A stretch of DNA of 64,000 nucleotides from Candidatus Electryonea clarkiae (GTDB taxonomy: Bacteria; Electryoneota; Electryoneia; Electryoneales; Electryoneaceae), in assembly GCA_030765455.1 (NCBI GenBank), contig JAVCCM010000051.1, forward strand, positions 1-64,000, given 5' to 3'. The position numbers and the translations under genes were made by a program. Within the stretch, counting starts at the first letter, position 1. The number at the start of each line of letters is the position of its first letter. This document shows, piece by piece, positions 17,176 to 25,297 of the stretch. A model generated the notes under the pieces. It had not been told where the DNA came from and searched no databases. It saw only the letters and a list, made by a program, of their open reading frames with translations.

Positions 17176-19350
17176 TTATTTGATCAACATAACCTTCTGA
17201 GTAAACACTTGGTCAGATGCTTTCAATCGTAAAAAGTATAATCCTGACGGAAGATTGTTGGCTGCCAGGTTCGTGGTGTGGATGCCGGGTTGTTTATTGC
17301 CTTCAAACAATGTGCTTACATTTTGTCCTAATGTATTATACACCTGCAGCGATATATGACCCGGATGTGGTAATCCATAGCTGATTATTGTTGTTGAGTT
17401 GAAGGGATTGGGGTAGGGCGTAGACAAACTGAACTTGACTGGAAAGAATGAAAAATGTTTATTATCTACTCCATCAGGATCGGTAAAGCGGTAAATACCC
17501 ACATTTGTGTAATCTGCAACATATATCAATCCATCTTCCGATATGGCAACTCCACATGCATGCCCTGGGGTATTATAGTATCCCACTTCTTCCGGATTTT
17601 CAGGATCGGCAACGGAGATGACACGTAAACCACCATAATAATCCGCTAAGTAAGCATGGTTACCTAAAACCGCGACTTTTTGAACAGACCCTGGCGAATA
17701 ATAGTATCCCACTTCTTCCGGATGTTCAGGATCAGCAACGGAGATGACACGTAAACCGCTTTCATTGTCCTCTAAATGTGCTCCGTCTGCTATGTAAGCA
17801 TAGTCGCCGGAAATAGTGATACCTAAAGACAATCCTTCAGTATCACAGTATCCCACTTCTTCCGGATCTTCAGGATTTACAATGGAGATTACACCCAAAC
17901 CAGCAAGTCCTTTTGCAACGTAAGCGTAATCGCCGGAAACCGTAACATCATAGACATATCCTAATGGTGGATCATTGAATCCCACCTCTTCAGGATTCTC
18001 AGGATCAGCGACAGAGATGACACGCAATTCTCTTGTCCAGTCCGCTACGTAGGCATAGTTGCCTGAAATCGTAACGCCACAGGAATACCCGTCTGTATCA
18101 TAGAATCCCACTTCTTCTGGATTTTCAGGATCGACAATGGAGATTACTCGTAAACCGCTTAACCAGTCTGCTACGTAAACATAGTCACCTGAGATCGCCA
18201 CGTCATAAGCCCATCCCGGTGTATCACAGAATCCCACTTCTTCCGGATTCTCAGGATCGGCAACTGTGATAACACGTACATCGTTATCATGGTCAGCTAC
18301 GAAAACATTATCGCCCGAGATCGCAACACCATTAATCCTTCCCTGTGTATCATAGAATCCCGTTTCTTCCGGATTTTCAGGATCAGCAATTGAGATGACA
18401 CGCAATCCACCTCCTCTGTCAGCTACGTATGCATAGTCATTGGAAACCGTGACATCATAAGCATTTCCCGGTGTTCTATAAAATCCTACTTCTTCCGGGT
18501 TTTCAGGATCGGCAATTGAAATGACACGCAATCCAGCTTCCGCTACGTACGCATAATCACCGGAAATTGCGATGCCAAAATCACTACTCTCAATATCTAA
18601 GTATCCCATGAATTCAGGATTATGAGGTTCTAAAACAGAGATGACATACAATTGCTCCCACTCGCACGCTATGTAAGCAAAGCCGCCTGAAACCGTAACA
18701 CGATTGGCAGAAAATGTATTTAGAAATCCCAATTCTTCCGGATGCTCAGGGTCAGCAACTGAGACAACACGTAAACTACCCTCATACCATATTTGAGTAC
18801 CTATCGCTACATAAGCATAATCACCTGAAACCGTAACATCACACGTAAAACCTGGTGAATAATAGTATCCCACTTGTTCTGGATTTTCAGGATCAGCAAC
18901 TGAGAAGATACGCAAACCACCATTGTAGTCCGCTATGAATGCATAATCACCGGAAACAGTGACACTCCTTGCATCCCCTGGTGTATCAAAGTATCCCACT
19001 TCTTCCGGATGTTCGGGGTTAGCAACGGAGATTATGCGCAAACCGCTTCCTCCATCCGCTATGTAAGCATTATCGCCAGAAACCGCAATACCCTTGGCAT
19101 ACCCCGGATTATCATCCCAATAACCGACAATCTCAGGATTTTCCGGATTGGATACGTTCACAATCTGCAGTCCGGAAACTCCCACTGCCAAGTAAGCCAT
19201 TTCACCGACAATGACAACATCCTCGGCATTGTCCCATTGATTGTATATCCTTCCGATCTGTTCGACGTTTTCGTGATCCTGGGCTATGAGAATTGAACTC
19301 GTCATTACTGTAAAACAAATGACTGTGGATAACAGGATTGTATTACGCAT
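17176..19350 (-). CDS. LVIVD-repeat surface protein with T9SS type A sorting domain
   Basis: This secreted protein of about 724 residues has a signal peptide ([24 protein letters not shown]), then 13 full LVIVD-type repeats and one partial repeat of about 42 residues. The unit is '[37 protein letters not shown]', likely folding into one or two beta-propellers. The last 85 or so residues are a T9SS type A domain ([32 protein letters not shown]). I prefer the second ATG (19350) because GGAG lies directly against the first. Repeats 6-13 are more alike than the first five, so the array grew by internal duplication. Function is probably surface binding or adhesion. The 3' end has a degraded copy at 12247. 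Confidence 0.88.
   Translation of the reverse strand: [724 protein letters not shown]
17482..19280 (-). repeat. Tandem LVIVD repeat array, about 126 bp units
   Basis: Fourteen units counted by eye inside the LVIVD gene, recognisable on the plus strand by recurrent GATCGGCAAC / TCTTCCGGAT blocks. Loop insertions lengthen units 4 and 12. Confidence 0.8.
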
Positions 19351-19574
19351 GATCATTCTCCTTGAACAGTGTTCGGAATCTGAAGAATTGACGGTTGTGA
19401 GATTTGTTTGTTTACTTAATCTATACCTTTCTGAAACAATAAGGCAAGTAAGGTTCGTATTAAATGCATTTAGACTTTTCTAAATCACATCAACAAAATC
19501 ATTATTGAACCGCAGTAGCTTCCCTTGAACCTTCGCAGGAATGACACGGCAGGTTTCCGTACACAAAAGAATCC

Positions 19575-20573
19575 TTAAAACCTGTACCCTATCCTTATAC
19601 CAATATTTCGGGTGTCGTCACCGAATGCAGGGGATATTGAGAGCTTCCGGTTTCTTTTGAGTTTCAGCAACTCATGTGAAATAAACCAACCAATCACCGC
19701 GCCCGAATAAACGTCCGAGGGCCAATGTGCATCACTGGTAATTCGTTGTAAACATACTGTAGTAGCCGCGCTATAAGCAGCAATTTTGAAAGCCGGATTA
19801 TCACAATGATAGGATAATATGCTTGCCATCTGGACTATATTCAGTGAATGTCCCGAGGGAAAGGATGTACCGTCCATGAATTTGTAGCTCCTCGGTCCAG
19901 CACCCGCCTCGGGGCGCCTCCTGCCAACAACGATATTAGATCCATTCTTAACAACCCCGGAGATAGCATACGATTCAAGGATATCTGCTGGAATATTCAC
20001 CATAGGTTCAACACCAAAGATGTACCCGGTAAATAACGAAAGGAATAAATATTTGTTTGTGAATCCCATGTAGCCGATTGGCTCAAAGAATTCGCCGACT
20101 TTACGGACTGGCTCGTAAAATGGCTCGTAGCGGTTGCGGTTCAGCATGTCGTGGATTTCCTGGTCATACAAGTAAATCACTCCACCTAATGCTATTATTC
20201 CGCCTGCAATAAAAGCATCCGATTTGGTCATCCGGGCAGGTGATGAATAAATATGAAGAAAATCTGATACGGTTGTTCGCAAACTATATTTCATATCAAA
20301 TACAGCCCTGTTTACTATTCCCGAATCATGCGATCTTCCAGATGTATTATTCGAATCTGAGAATGAATAAAATTGTGGAAGCATTCGGTAATTCATCATT
20401 AGGAATAATGAAGTTTGTGTAGAAGATTCAGAGGTTTCCGGAGACTTTAAAGCGTTCAACCCAGGATAAAATGATTTTCTATTCAGCGACCATTCTTTAG
20501 AGGTGGTTTCGCTGATGCAAATACTTGGTAAAAACAGCAAGGCTAACGTTATTGCAAAAAAGTAGTTGCTCAT
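19575..20573 (-). CDS. PAP2-family phosphatase (lipid phosphatase), exported
   Basis: This membrane or periplasmic phosphatase probably acts on undecaprenyl-pyrophosphate or a phospholipid. The C-terminal half shows the acid phosphatase signature: a basic RRRP segment (domain 1), PSGHS (domain 2, catalytic His) and 'QRITSDAHWPSDVYSG' (domain 3, R-x5-H-x3-D). The stretch before this has helices with glycine-rich cores. I use ATG 20573 because it opens directly into a signal sequence (MSNYFFAITLALLFLPS); in-frame ATGs up to 20660 add up to 29 residues. The C-terminus ends in a short strand-like 'NIGIRIGYRF', unusual for PAP2 and resembling a barrel end. It stands alone on the minus strand. Confidence 0.85.
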   Translation of the reverse strand: MSNYFFAITLALLFLPSICISETTSKEWSLNRKSFYPGLNALKSPETSESSTQTSLFLMMNYRMLPQFYSFSDSNNTSGRSHDSGIVNRAVFDMKYSLRTTVSDFLHIYSSPARMTKSDAFIAGGIIALGGVIYLYDQEIHDMLNRNRYEPFYEPVRKVGEFFEPIGYMGFTNKYLFLSLFTGYIFGVEPMVNIPADILESYAISGVVKNGSNIVVGRRRPEAGAGPRSYKFMDGTSFPSGHSLNIVQMASILSYHCDNPAFKIAAYSAATTVCLQRITSDAHWPSDVYSGAVIGWFISHELLKLKRNRKLSISPAFGDDTRNIGIRIGYRF

Positions 20574-20772
20574 ATTTTGCAGTAAATAGTTGTTCTGAAT
20601 AGCTATAGTTCGAGATGTATTTATTATAAGGTGCTTCATTCTAAACCATGAATTCATCAATCAGTTTCTTAGTCATAGAAGAAATAATATGTACAATACC
20701 GGTCGATTTCTCATTGTTTATTTTTCCAGAGAGTCAAATAATGGATTAGTTTAAATGCTTTTGTGGTGCTCG

Positions 20773-20852
20773 GTCATTCTCGGGCTTGACCCGAGAATCC
20801 ACCATTTGCATTGAATTCGAGCATGGATTCCCGGGTCAAGCCCGAGAATGAC
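20773..20852. repeat. REP-like dispersed palindromic element
   Basis: Arms of about 29 nt (left GTCATTCTCGGGCTTGACCC..., right the reverse complement with one mismatch) flank a 22-nt loop. This is the widespread 'cgggcttgacccgggaatcc' type intergenic palindrome; any translation of it (GLDPGIHA...SPRMTE) is a repeat artefact. It lies between the PAP2 gene and the ABC operon, downstream of the latter's last gene. Confidence 0.8.
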
Positions 20853-20898
20853 AACCCCCTGAATCAGATGAATCAATGCAATAGAAACTGTGATTCGA

Positions 20899-21870
20899 TT
20901 ACCATATTTCCTCGAAGAAATGACATCTGACTTCACCGGCATTAAATTTGGTCAGCTCCGGAAAATCTTTCCAACACCTGTCACCGACGAAGGGACATTG
21001 CCAACTGAAACGGCATCCGGTTGTTTCTTCTTCTACTGCATTTATTTTCCTTTTTGCGGCTGAGGATGGTTCGGGATTCAGCGTCTTTAATCTGAAATGA
21101 CCGAAAAGTGCCCTAGTATATGGGTGACGTGATTCAAACCGGATTTTATCGGCTGCGATTGTTTCTATGATACTGCCTTTGTATATAACCGAAATTGTAT
21201 CACAGATAGATTCTATCACCTCCAGGTTATGGCCAATGAAAAGAATTGTCAGCGAATGTTCTTCTTTCAATTTCAACAATAGATTAAGAATCCGCCCACG
21301 AATGGATGCATCAAGAGATGAAGCCGGTTCGTCAGCTACAAGGAATTTCGGTCCGAGGCTTAACGCTCTCGCAATCTCTACCCGTTGCTTTTGACCTCCT
21401 GAAAGTTCACGGGGGTATGACTCAGCATAACGAATATCAAGCTGAACTTTCTCTAACATTTCACGTACTGCCCAGTTTACCTGTCTCCGTGAATAACCCA
21501 TTTGAAAGCGGAGTGGATAACCGATTATTTCGCTTATTCTCTGTTTCGGATTTAGCGCAGAATCCGGCGATTGGAAAACCATCTGAAATTTGGGGCGGAG
21601 CTTTCTCAGTTTGTTCTTTGACAAGGCCGTCAGCTCAATACCATCGAAAAAGACCTTACCGCTTGTCGGAGTTTCAAGAGCGAGTGCCAATCTTCCGAAA
21701 GTTGATTTACCATGCCCAGTCTCGCCGATCAAACCATAGATACAATTATGTGGAATTGAGAAATTGATGTCCTTGACAGCATGAACCCGGCGAACTTTCC
21801 GTGTAATGGGAGATACGCGGAGGTAGGTTTTCGTGAGATTCTCCGTTTGTAGCAGCATGCTGGAACTCAC
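20899..21870 (-). CDS. Peptide/nickel ABC importer ATP-binding protein (DppF/OppF type)
   Basis: This is a 323-residue ATPase. Walker A is the variant GETGHGKST, with His where most have Ser, near residue 51. The signature is LSGGQKQRVEIARAL, Walker B FLVADEPASSLD, then the H-loop. The C-terminal oligopeptide-transporter extension has the Cys-rich 'CRFSWQCPFVGDRCW', which in relatives binds an Fe-S cluster. It powers import with the paired ATPase upstream. The GTG start overlaps the upstream stop (GTGA); an in-frame ATG at 21858 is the alternative. Last gene of the five-gene importer operon. Confidence 0.93.
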   Translation of the reverse strand: MSSSMLLQTENLTKTYLRVSPITRKVRRVHAVKDINFSIPHNCIYGLIGETGHGKSTFGRLALALETPTSGKVFFDGIELTALSKNKLRKLRPKFQMVFQSPDSALNPKQRISEIIGYPLRFQMGYSRRQVNWAVREMLEKVQLDIRYAESYPRELSGGQKQRVEIARALSLGPKFLVADEPASSLDASIRGRILNLLLKLKEEHSLTILFIGHNLEVIESICDTISVIYKGSIIETIAADKIRFESRHPYTRALFGHFRLKTLNPEPSSAAKRKINAVEEETTGCRFSWQCPFVGDRCWKDFPELTKFNAGEVRCHFFEEIW

Positions 21871-22847
21871 TGTTCATTCCTGATTTGATCTGCATGATGA
21901 CATTTTACCCAATCCCCTGTTTCAGTTTCTGAGCTTGGCATTTCTTCGCGGCATATATCAGTATGGTATTCACATCTTGAATAGAAAGGACATCCCTTGA
22001 TATTCATCTCCGGTTTCGGCGGATATCCGTCAATCGATTTGAATCTTCCTTTCTCATCGCGTTTCGCATCGGCACAATAAAACAAGGCGCGCGTATAAGG
22101 ATGCCAGGCACGCTCGGGAAGATAATAACAGTTCAAACATTCTACCAGTTGACCAGCGTAAAGAATCCCGATTCTATCGACAAACTTTCTTACGGTATGC
22201 AAGTTATGGCTGATCATTAGTACGGAAGTACCCTGTTTACGACTGTAACTGTCCAGGAGTTCGAGGATTTCTTCTGAAATAATAGCGTCAAGGGAACTGG
22301 TGATTTCATCAGCGATGAGCAATTTAGGAACGGTGATTAATGCCATTGCAATCATTACCCTCTGGCATTGTCCACCTGATAACTGGAATGGGTAGGCATT
22401 CATAAACCTTTCAGGAGGCGTAAGGTGTAATTCTCGAAATGTATCATAAATCAAATCATCCGCATCGGAATGTGATACTCCCTTGTGGTGAATTAAAACT
22501 TCAGCAATTTGTTTACGCACTTTGAACATTGGGTTCATACTGCTTAGAGGATCCTGAAATACTATTGATATTTCATTGCCACGGATGGAATTTATCCCGT
22601 GTGCGTCCATTCCAAGCAGATTTTCTCCCTTGTAGAAGATTCCGCCTTCTGTCAGCAGTGAGTAGTTGAACTCGTGCAAACGAAGGATCGCTTTCGCGAG
22701 TGAGCTTTTGCCTGATCCTGACTCTCCAACCAGTCCTACCCTCTCCCCCGTTTCTATATGGAGATTGATCTCATGAAGGATAGGCAATATCCTGTTTTCA
22801 TAATGTATGGCGAGAGAAAAATTTTGTATTGACAACAAATCATTCAT
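21867..22847 (-). CDS. Peptide/nickel ABC importer ATP-binding protein (DppD/OppD type)
   Basis: This ATPase of about 326 residues has Walker A GESGSGKSS, signature LSGGQCQRVMIAMAL, Walker B LLIADEITSSLD, and a C-terminal extension with 'KGCPFYSRCEYHTDIC', the Cys motif typical of OppD/DppD. I place the start at ATG 22847, which overlaps the stop of the permease gene by 8 bp and gives a normal N-terminus (MNDLLSIQNFSLAI); the longer frame would add ten residues. It pairs with the OppF-type ATPase that follows. Confidence 0.93.
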   Translation of the reverse strand: MNDLLSIQNFSLAIHYENRILPILHEINLHIETGERVGLVGESGSGKSSLAKAILRLHEFNYSLLTEGGIFYKGENLLGMDAHGINSIRGNEISIVFQDPLSSMNPMFKVRKQIAEVLIHHKGVSHSDADDLIYDTFRELHLTPPERFMNAYPFQLSGGQCQRVMIAMALITVPKLLIADEITSSLDAIISEEILELLDSYSRKQGTSVLMISHNLHTVRKFVDRIGILYAGQLVECLNCYYLPERAWHPYTRALFYCADAKRDEKGRFKSIDGYPPKPEMNIKGCPFYSRCEYHTDICREEMPSSETETGDWVKCHHADQIRNEQ

Positions 22848-24138
22848 TATCAGCACCCAATTGTTGCTCCAATCCATCGGCGAGGAAATTAAAACTGATT
22901 ACAACTCCGGCAATGGCAAGTCCAGGTGCGAGTACCTGCCATATCCGTTCCATTCCAATACTTCCTGCTCCCGTTGTGTGAGCATTTGCGAGCATATTCC
23001 CCCAGCTCGGCGCCGGTTCAGCGACTCCGAGGCTGACATAACTAAGCGAAGATTCCATCAAAACAGCTATCCCCGCTCCATAGGCTGCCATAACAAAGAT
23101 ATGAGGCAAAATATTCGGCATGATATCATAAATAATGATACGCCACCAGGTTCGTCCGGTCGATCTTGAGGATAGAATATAGTCTTTCTCCATTAACGTC
23201 TTAACTTTAGCATTAATAAATCGAGCGGGTTCCATCCACCCAGTTATCCCGATTGAGATGGTGATCAACAAAATGTTTTGTCCCCATATTGCAACTATCG
23301 CCACAATGAGGAAAAACCTGGGTATAGAGCTGAAGACATCGCTTATACGCATTAAAATTCGTTCAGTCCATCCGGAAAAATATCCTGAGAAAAAGCCGAA
23401 TGGAGTCCCAATGCAAATAGCGATGATCATCGCCGCAAAAGAAATCAGAGCTGTTGGCCTGGCTGAATATATTAACCTGCTTAGAATGTCCCGCTCAAAA
23501 GAGTCCGTTCCAAAAAGATGGAGCCCCAGCAGGCGATCAGGCGAGTTGACCCCCATGTAGCTGTCCACAAAAAGCCTTGGTGGTAAAACTGCTCTTCCTC
23601 TACCGCCTCCAGCGGGAATAGATATCTCAAGTCGTCTATCTTCATCTACATCATCATCAAATCCCAGTTCCATTGAACCTGATGATTCCTCTGATATTGA
23701 AGGAGGCAGATTGAAACTGAAATCAAATAGTATTGGTTCGGTTATACTTTCTTTTATAGTTAATAACAACTCACCGGTCTGTCCAAGTTCTTTAAGACGG
23801 AAATGTGTTTCGCGTATCTCGTCCGGTTGGAGTGTCAAACCTCTGAAGAGTACAATTTCTTTTGCTGTCTCACGATGCCCTCGCCGCCACATCTTGAACA
23901 GGACATCAACAGGCGGGGAACTGTGATTTGAAGAATTACGCAAATAAAATACATTGTGCCCTAGACTGGGCGGGTGGTTTTTTGAAAACTTCCTCAGCGG
24001 CTCATACGGTGAAATCCTGGGCGCCAGGAACGCAAGGAAGTAAAGTAAAATTATTCCTGTAGCACCAATCGAAAGCTTTGCTCTCCGTTGAAAGCTGCCC
24101 ATTCTTGCCCAATCGGTTTTTTGCCGGATATTTTTCAT
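22840..24138 (-). CDS. ABC importer permease (DppC/OppC type) with large extracytoplasmic insertion
   Basis: This is the second membrane subunit of the importer. At 432 residues it is about 130 longer than usual (about 300). A first membrane helix and the OppC N-terminal region (LAPRISPYEPLRKF) are followed by roughly 150 residues rich in beta-type sequence (TAKEIVLFRGLTLQPDE..., LELGFDDD, RRLEISIPAGGG). Only then does the family-typical 'GTDSFERDILSRLIYSARP' start the five-helix core. The core contains the EAA-like 'GITGWMEPARFINAKVKTLMEKDYI' loop that contacts the ATPases. The inserted part must sit outside the cytoplasmic membrane and may contact the binding protein. Its ATG overlaps the stop of the first permease gene. 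Confidence 0.9.
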   Translation of the reverse strand: MKNIRQKTDWARMGSFQRRAKLSIGATGIILLYFLAFLAPRISPYEPLRKFSKNHPPSLGHNVFYLRNSSNHSSPPVDVLFKMWRRGHRETAKEIVLFRGLTLQPDEIRETHFRLKELGQTGELLLTIKESITEPILFDFSFNLPPSISEESSGSMELGFDDDVDEDRRLEISIPAGGGRGRAVLPPRLFVDSYMGVNSPDRLLGLHLFGTDSFERDILSRLIYSARPTALISFAAMIIAICIGTPFGFFSGYFSGWTERILMRISDVFSSIPRFFLIVAIVAIWGQNILLITISIGITGWMEPARFINAKVKTLMEKDYILSSRSTGRTWWRIIIYDIMPNILPHIFVMAAYGAGIAVLMESSLSYVSLGVAEPAPSWGNMLANAHTTGAGSIGMERIWQVLAPGLAIAGVVISFNFLADGLEQQLGADNE

Positions 24139-25103
24139 AGTCGTGCCTTCGGATCGAGAGCATAATGAAAAATATCATGGATTACATTCAACAGGGTGAC
24201 AGTGACTGATAAAACCAGTACACCGGCAAGAATCACAGGGTAATTTCTGTAAATACAAGATTTATAAATAAGAATACCAAGGCCAGGATAGGAAAAGATA
24301 ATTTCAATAATTATGGTGGCGCCGAGAAAGGTTGGGATGCTCGCTGTTATCTGGGTCAGTAGAGGAATTGCTGAGTTTGGCAGTGCATGGAGCCATAAAA
24401 CCCTTGCTCGTCCGATACCTTTGGCGATGGCAAGTTCGATGTAACTTCTTGTTAGAACCGAATGAATTTCCTCCCTTATATGCCGGGCAAAAAGTGATAC
24501 TCGTCCACTGCCAAGTCCCAGTGCTATTGCTGGCAGTATAAGTTGTTTAAAAGAATGGGAGAGATAGCCGAAGAATCCGAGTTCGTCTGGATTAATAACT
24601 ACCTGGTAACTAATTGGAAACCAACGAAGCATAACCGCAAAAACAATGATCAGAAGTCGCGCCATCCAGAAATCCGGGATTGCGCCGATAAGATCGAATA
24701 ATCCACCTATTATGGTATTGCTAATACCTCTTTTCGGCATTCCCATATACATACCAAGAGGCAGCGCCAGTACCAGGCTAATGAAATAGGAGAGGATCAG
24801 CAGGTTAACGGTAGCCGGGATGTGCCGCCAAAGCAAATCTCGAATAGGGATTCCACCATCCATGTAGGAACGCCCAAGATCACCCTGTGCTAAATGACCA
24901 ACCCAGCGCAAAAACTGAACTGCTGCCGGTTTATCAAGACCATATTGCTCAATAATCTGCTGACGGATTTCAGGAGTAGCGTTGGGGGCAAAGACATCCA
25001 CCGGGCTGCCGGGCGCAATCTTGATCATGGTAAAAATAAGAAATGCTATACCAAGGATTGTGACTACTCCAAGGATTATGCTGCGCGTAAGATATTTCAG
25101 CAT
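24135..25103 (-). CDS. ABC importer permease (DppB/OppB type)
   Basis: This 322-residue inner-membrane subunit has six predicted helices: the N-terminal 'ITRSIILGVVTILGIAFLIFTMIKIAPGSPVDVF' is the OppB N-terminal domain, and 'RSYIELAIAKGIGRARVLWLHALPNSAIPLL' is the EAA loop that docks to the ATPase. Its length is normal for the family. It overlaps the second permease gene by 4 bp. It is separated from the binding-protein gene by 194 bp containing a strong hairpin, so its expression is probably lower than that of the binding protein. Confidence 0.93.
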   Translation of the reverse strand: MLKYLTRSIILGVVTILGIAFLIFTMIKIAPGSPVDVFAPNATPEIRQQIIEQYGLDKPAAVQFLRWVGHLAQGDLGRSYMDGGIPIRDLLWRHIPATVNLLILSYFISLVLALPLGMYMGMPKRGISNTIIGGLFDLIGAIPDFWMARLLIIVFAVMLRWFPISYQVVINPDELGFFGYLSHSFKQLILPAIALGLGSGRVSLFARHIREEIHSVLTRSYIELAIAKGIGRARVLWLHALPNSAIPLLTQITASIPTFLGATIIIEIIFSYPGLGILIYKSCIYRNYPVILAGVLVLSVTVTLLNVIHDIFHYALDPKARL

Positions 25104-25230
25104 GTATTCATTTCCCGATGGTTGACACAGCGAATATATAAGTTATTTATTTCGACGCACACAGAAGCACACACCACATTTGAAATTCTTCAATATTTTG
25201 TAAAAAAACATATAAACACAAAAATAAAAT

Positions 25231-25254
25231 CCCCTTTTTCGAAAGAGAAAGGGG
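25231..25254 (-). terminator. Intra-operon terminator/attenuator hairpin after the binding-protein gene
   Basis: On the minus strand CCCCTTTCTC-TTTC-GAAAAAGGGG forms a 10-bp stem with one mismatch, followed by ATTTTATTTTTG. It lies 44 bp after the stop of the substrate-binding-protein gene and before the permease genes. Partial termination here would give more binding protein than membrane complex, a common arrangement in ABC importers. Confidence 0.6.
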
Positions 25255-25297
25255 TTGTTATATACTAATTAAATACACTTATGTTCTTCTGCTGCAA

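Noticed and set aside
16651..19520. Short similarity ATTATTGAACC(A/G)CAG at about 16652 and 19500
   Set aside because: Only about 15 nt match and the flanks do not; not enough for a repeat family.
20751..20942. 63-codon minus-strand frame
   Set aside because: Its translation (GLDPGIHA...SPRMTE) lies on the REP-like palindrome and overlaps the end of an ABC ATPase gene; typical repeat artefact.
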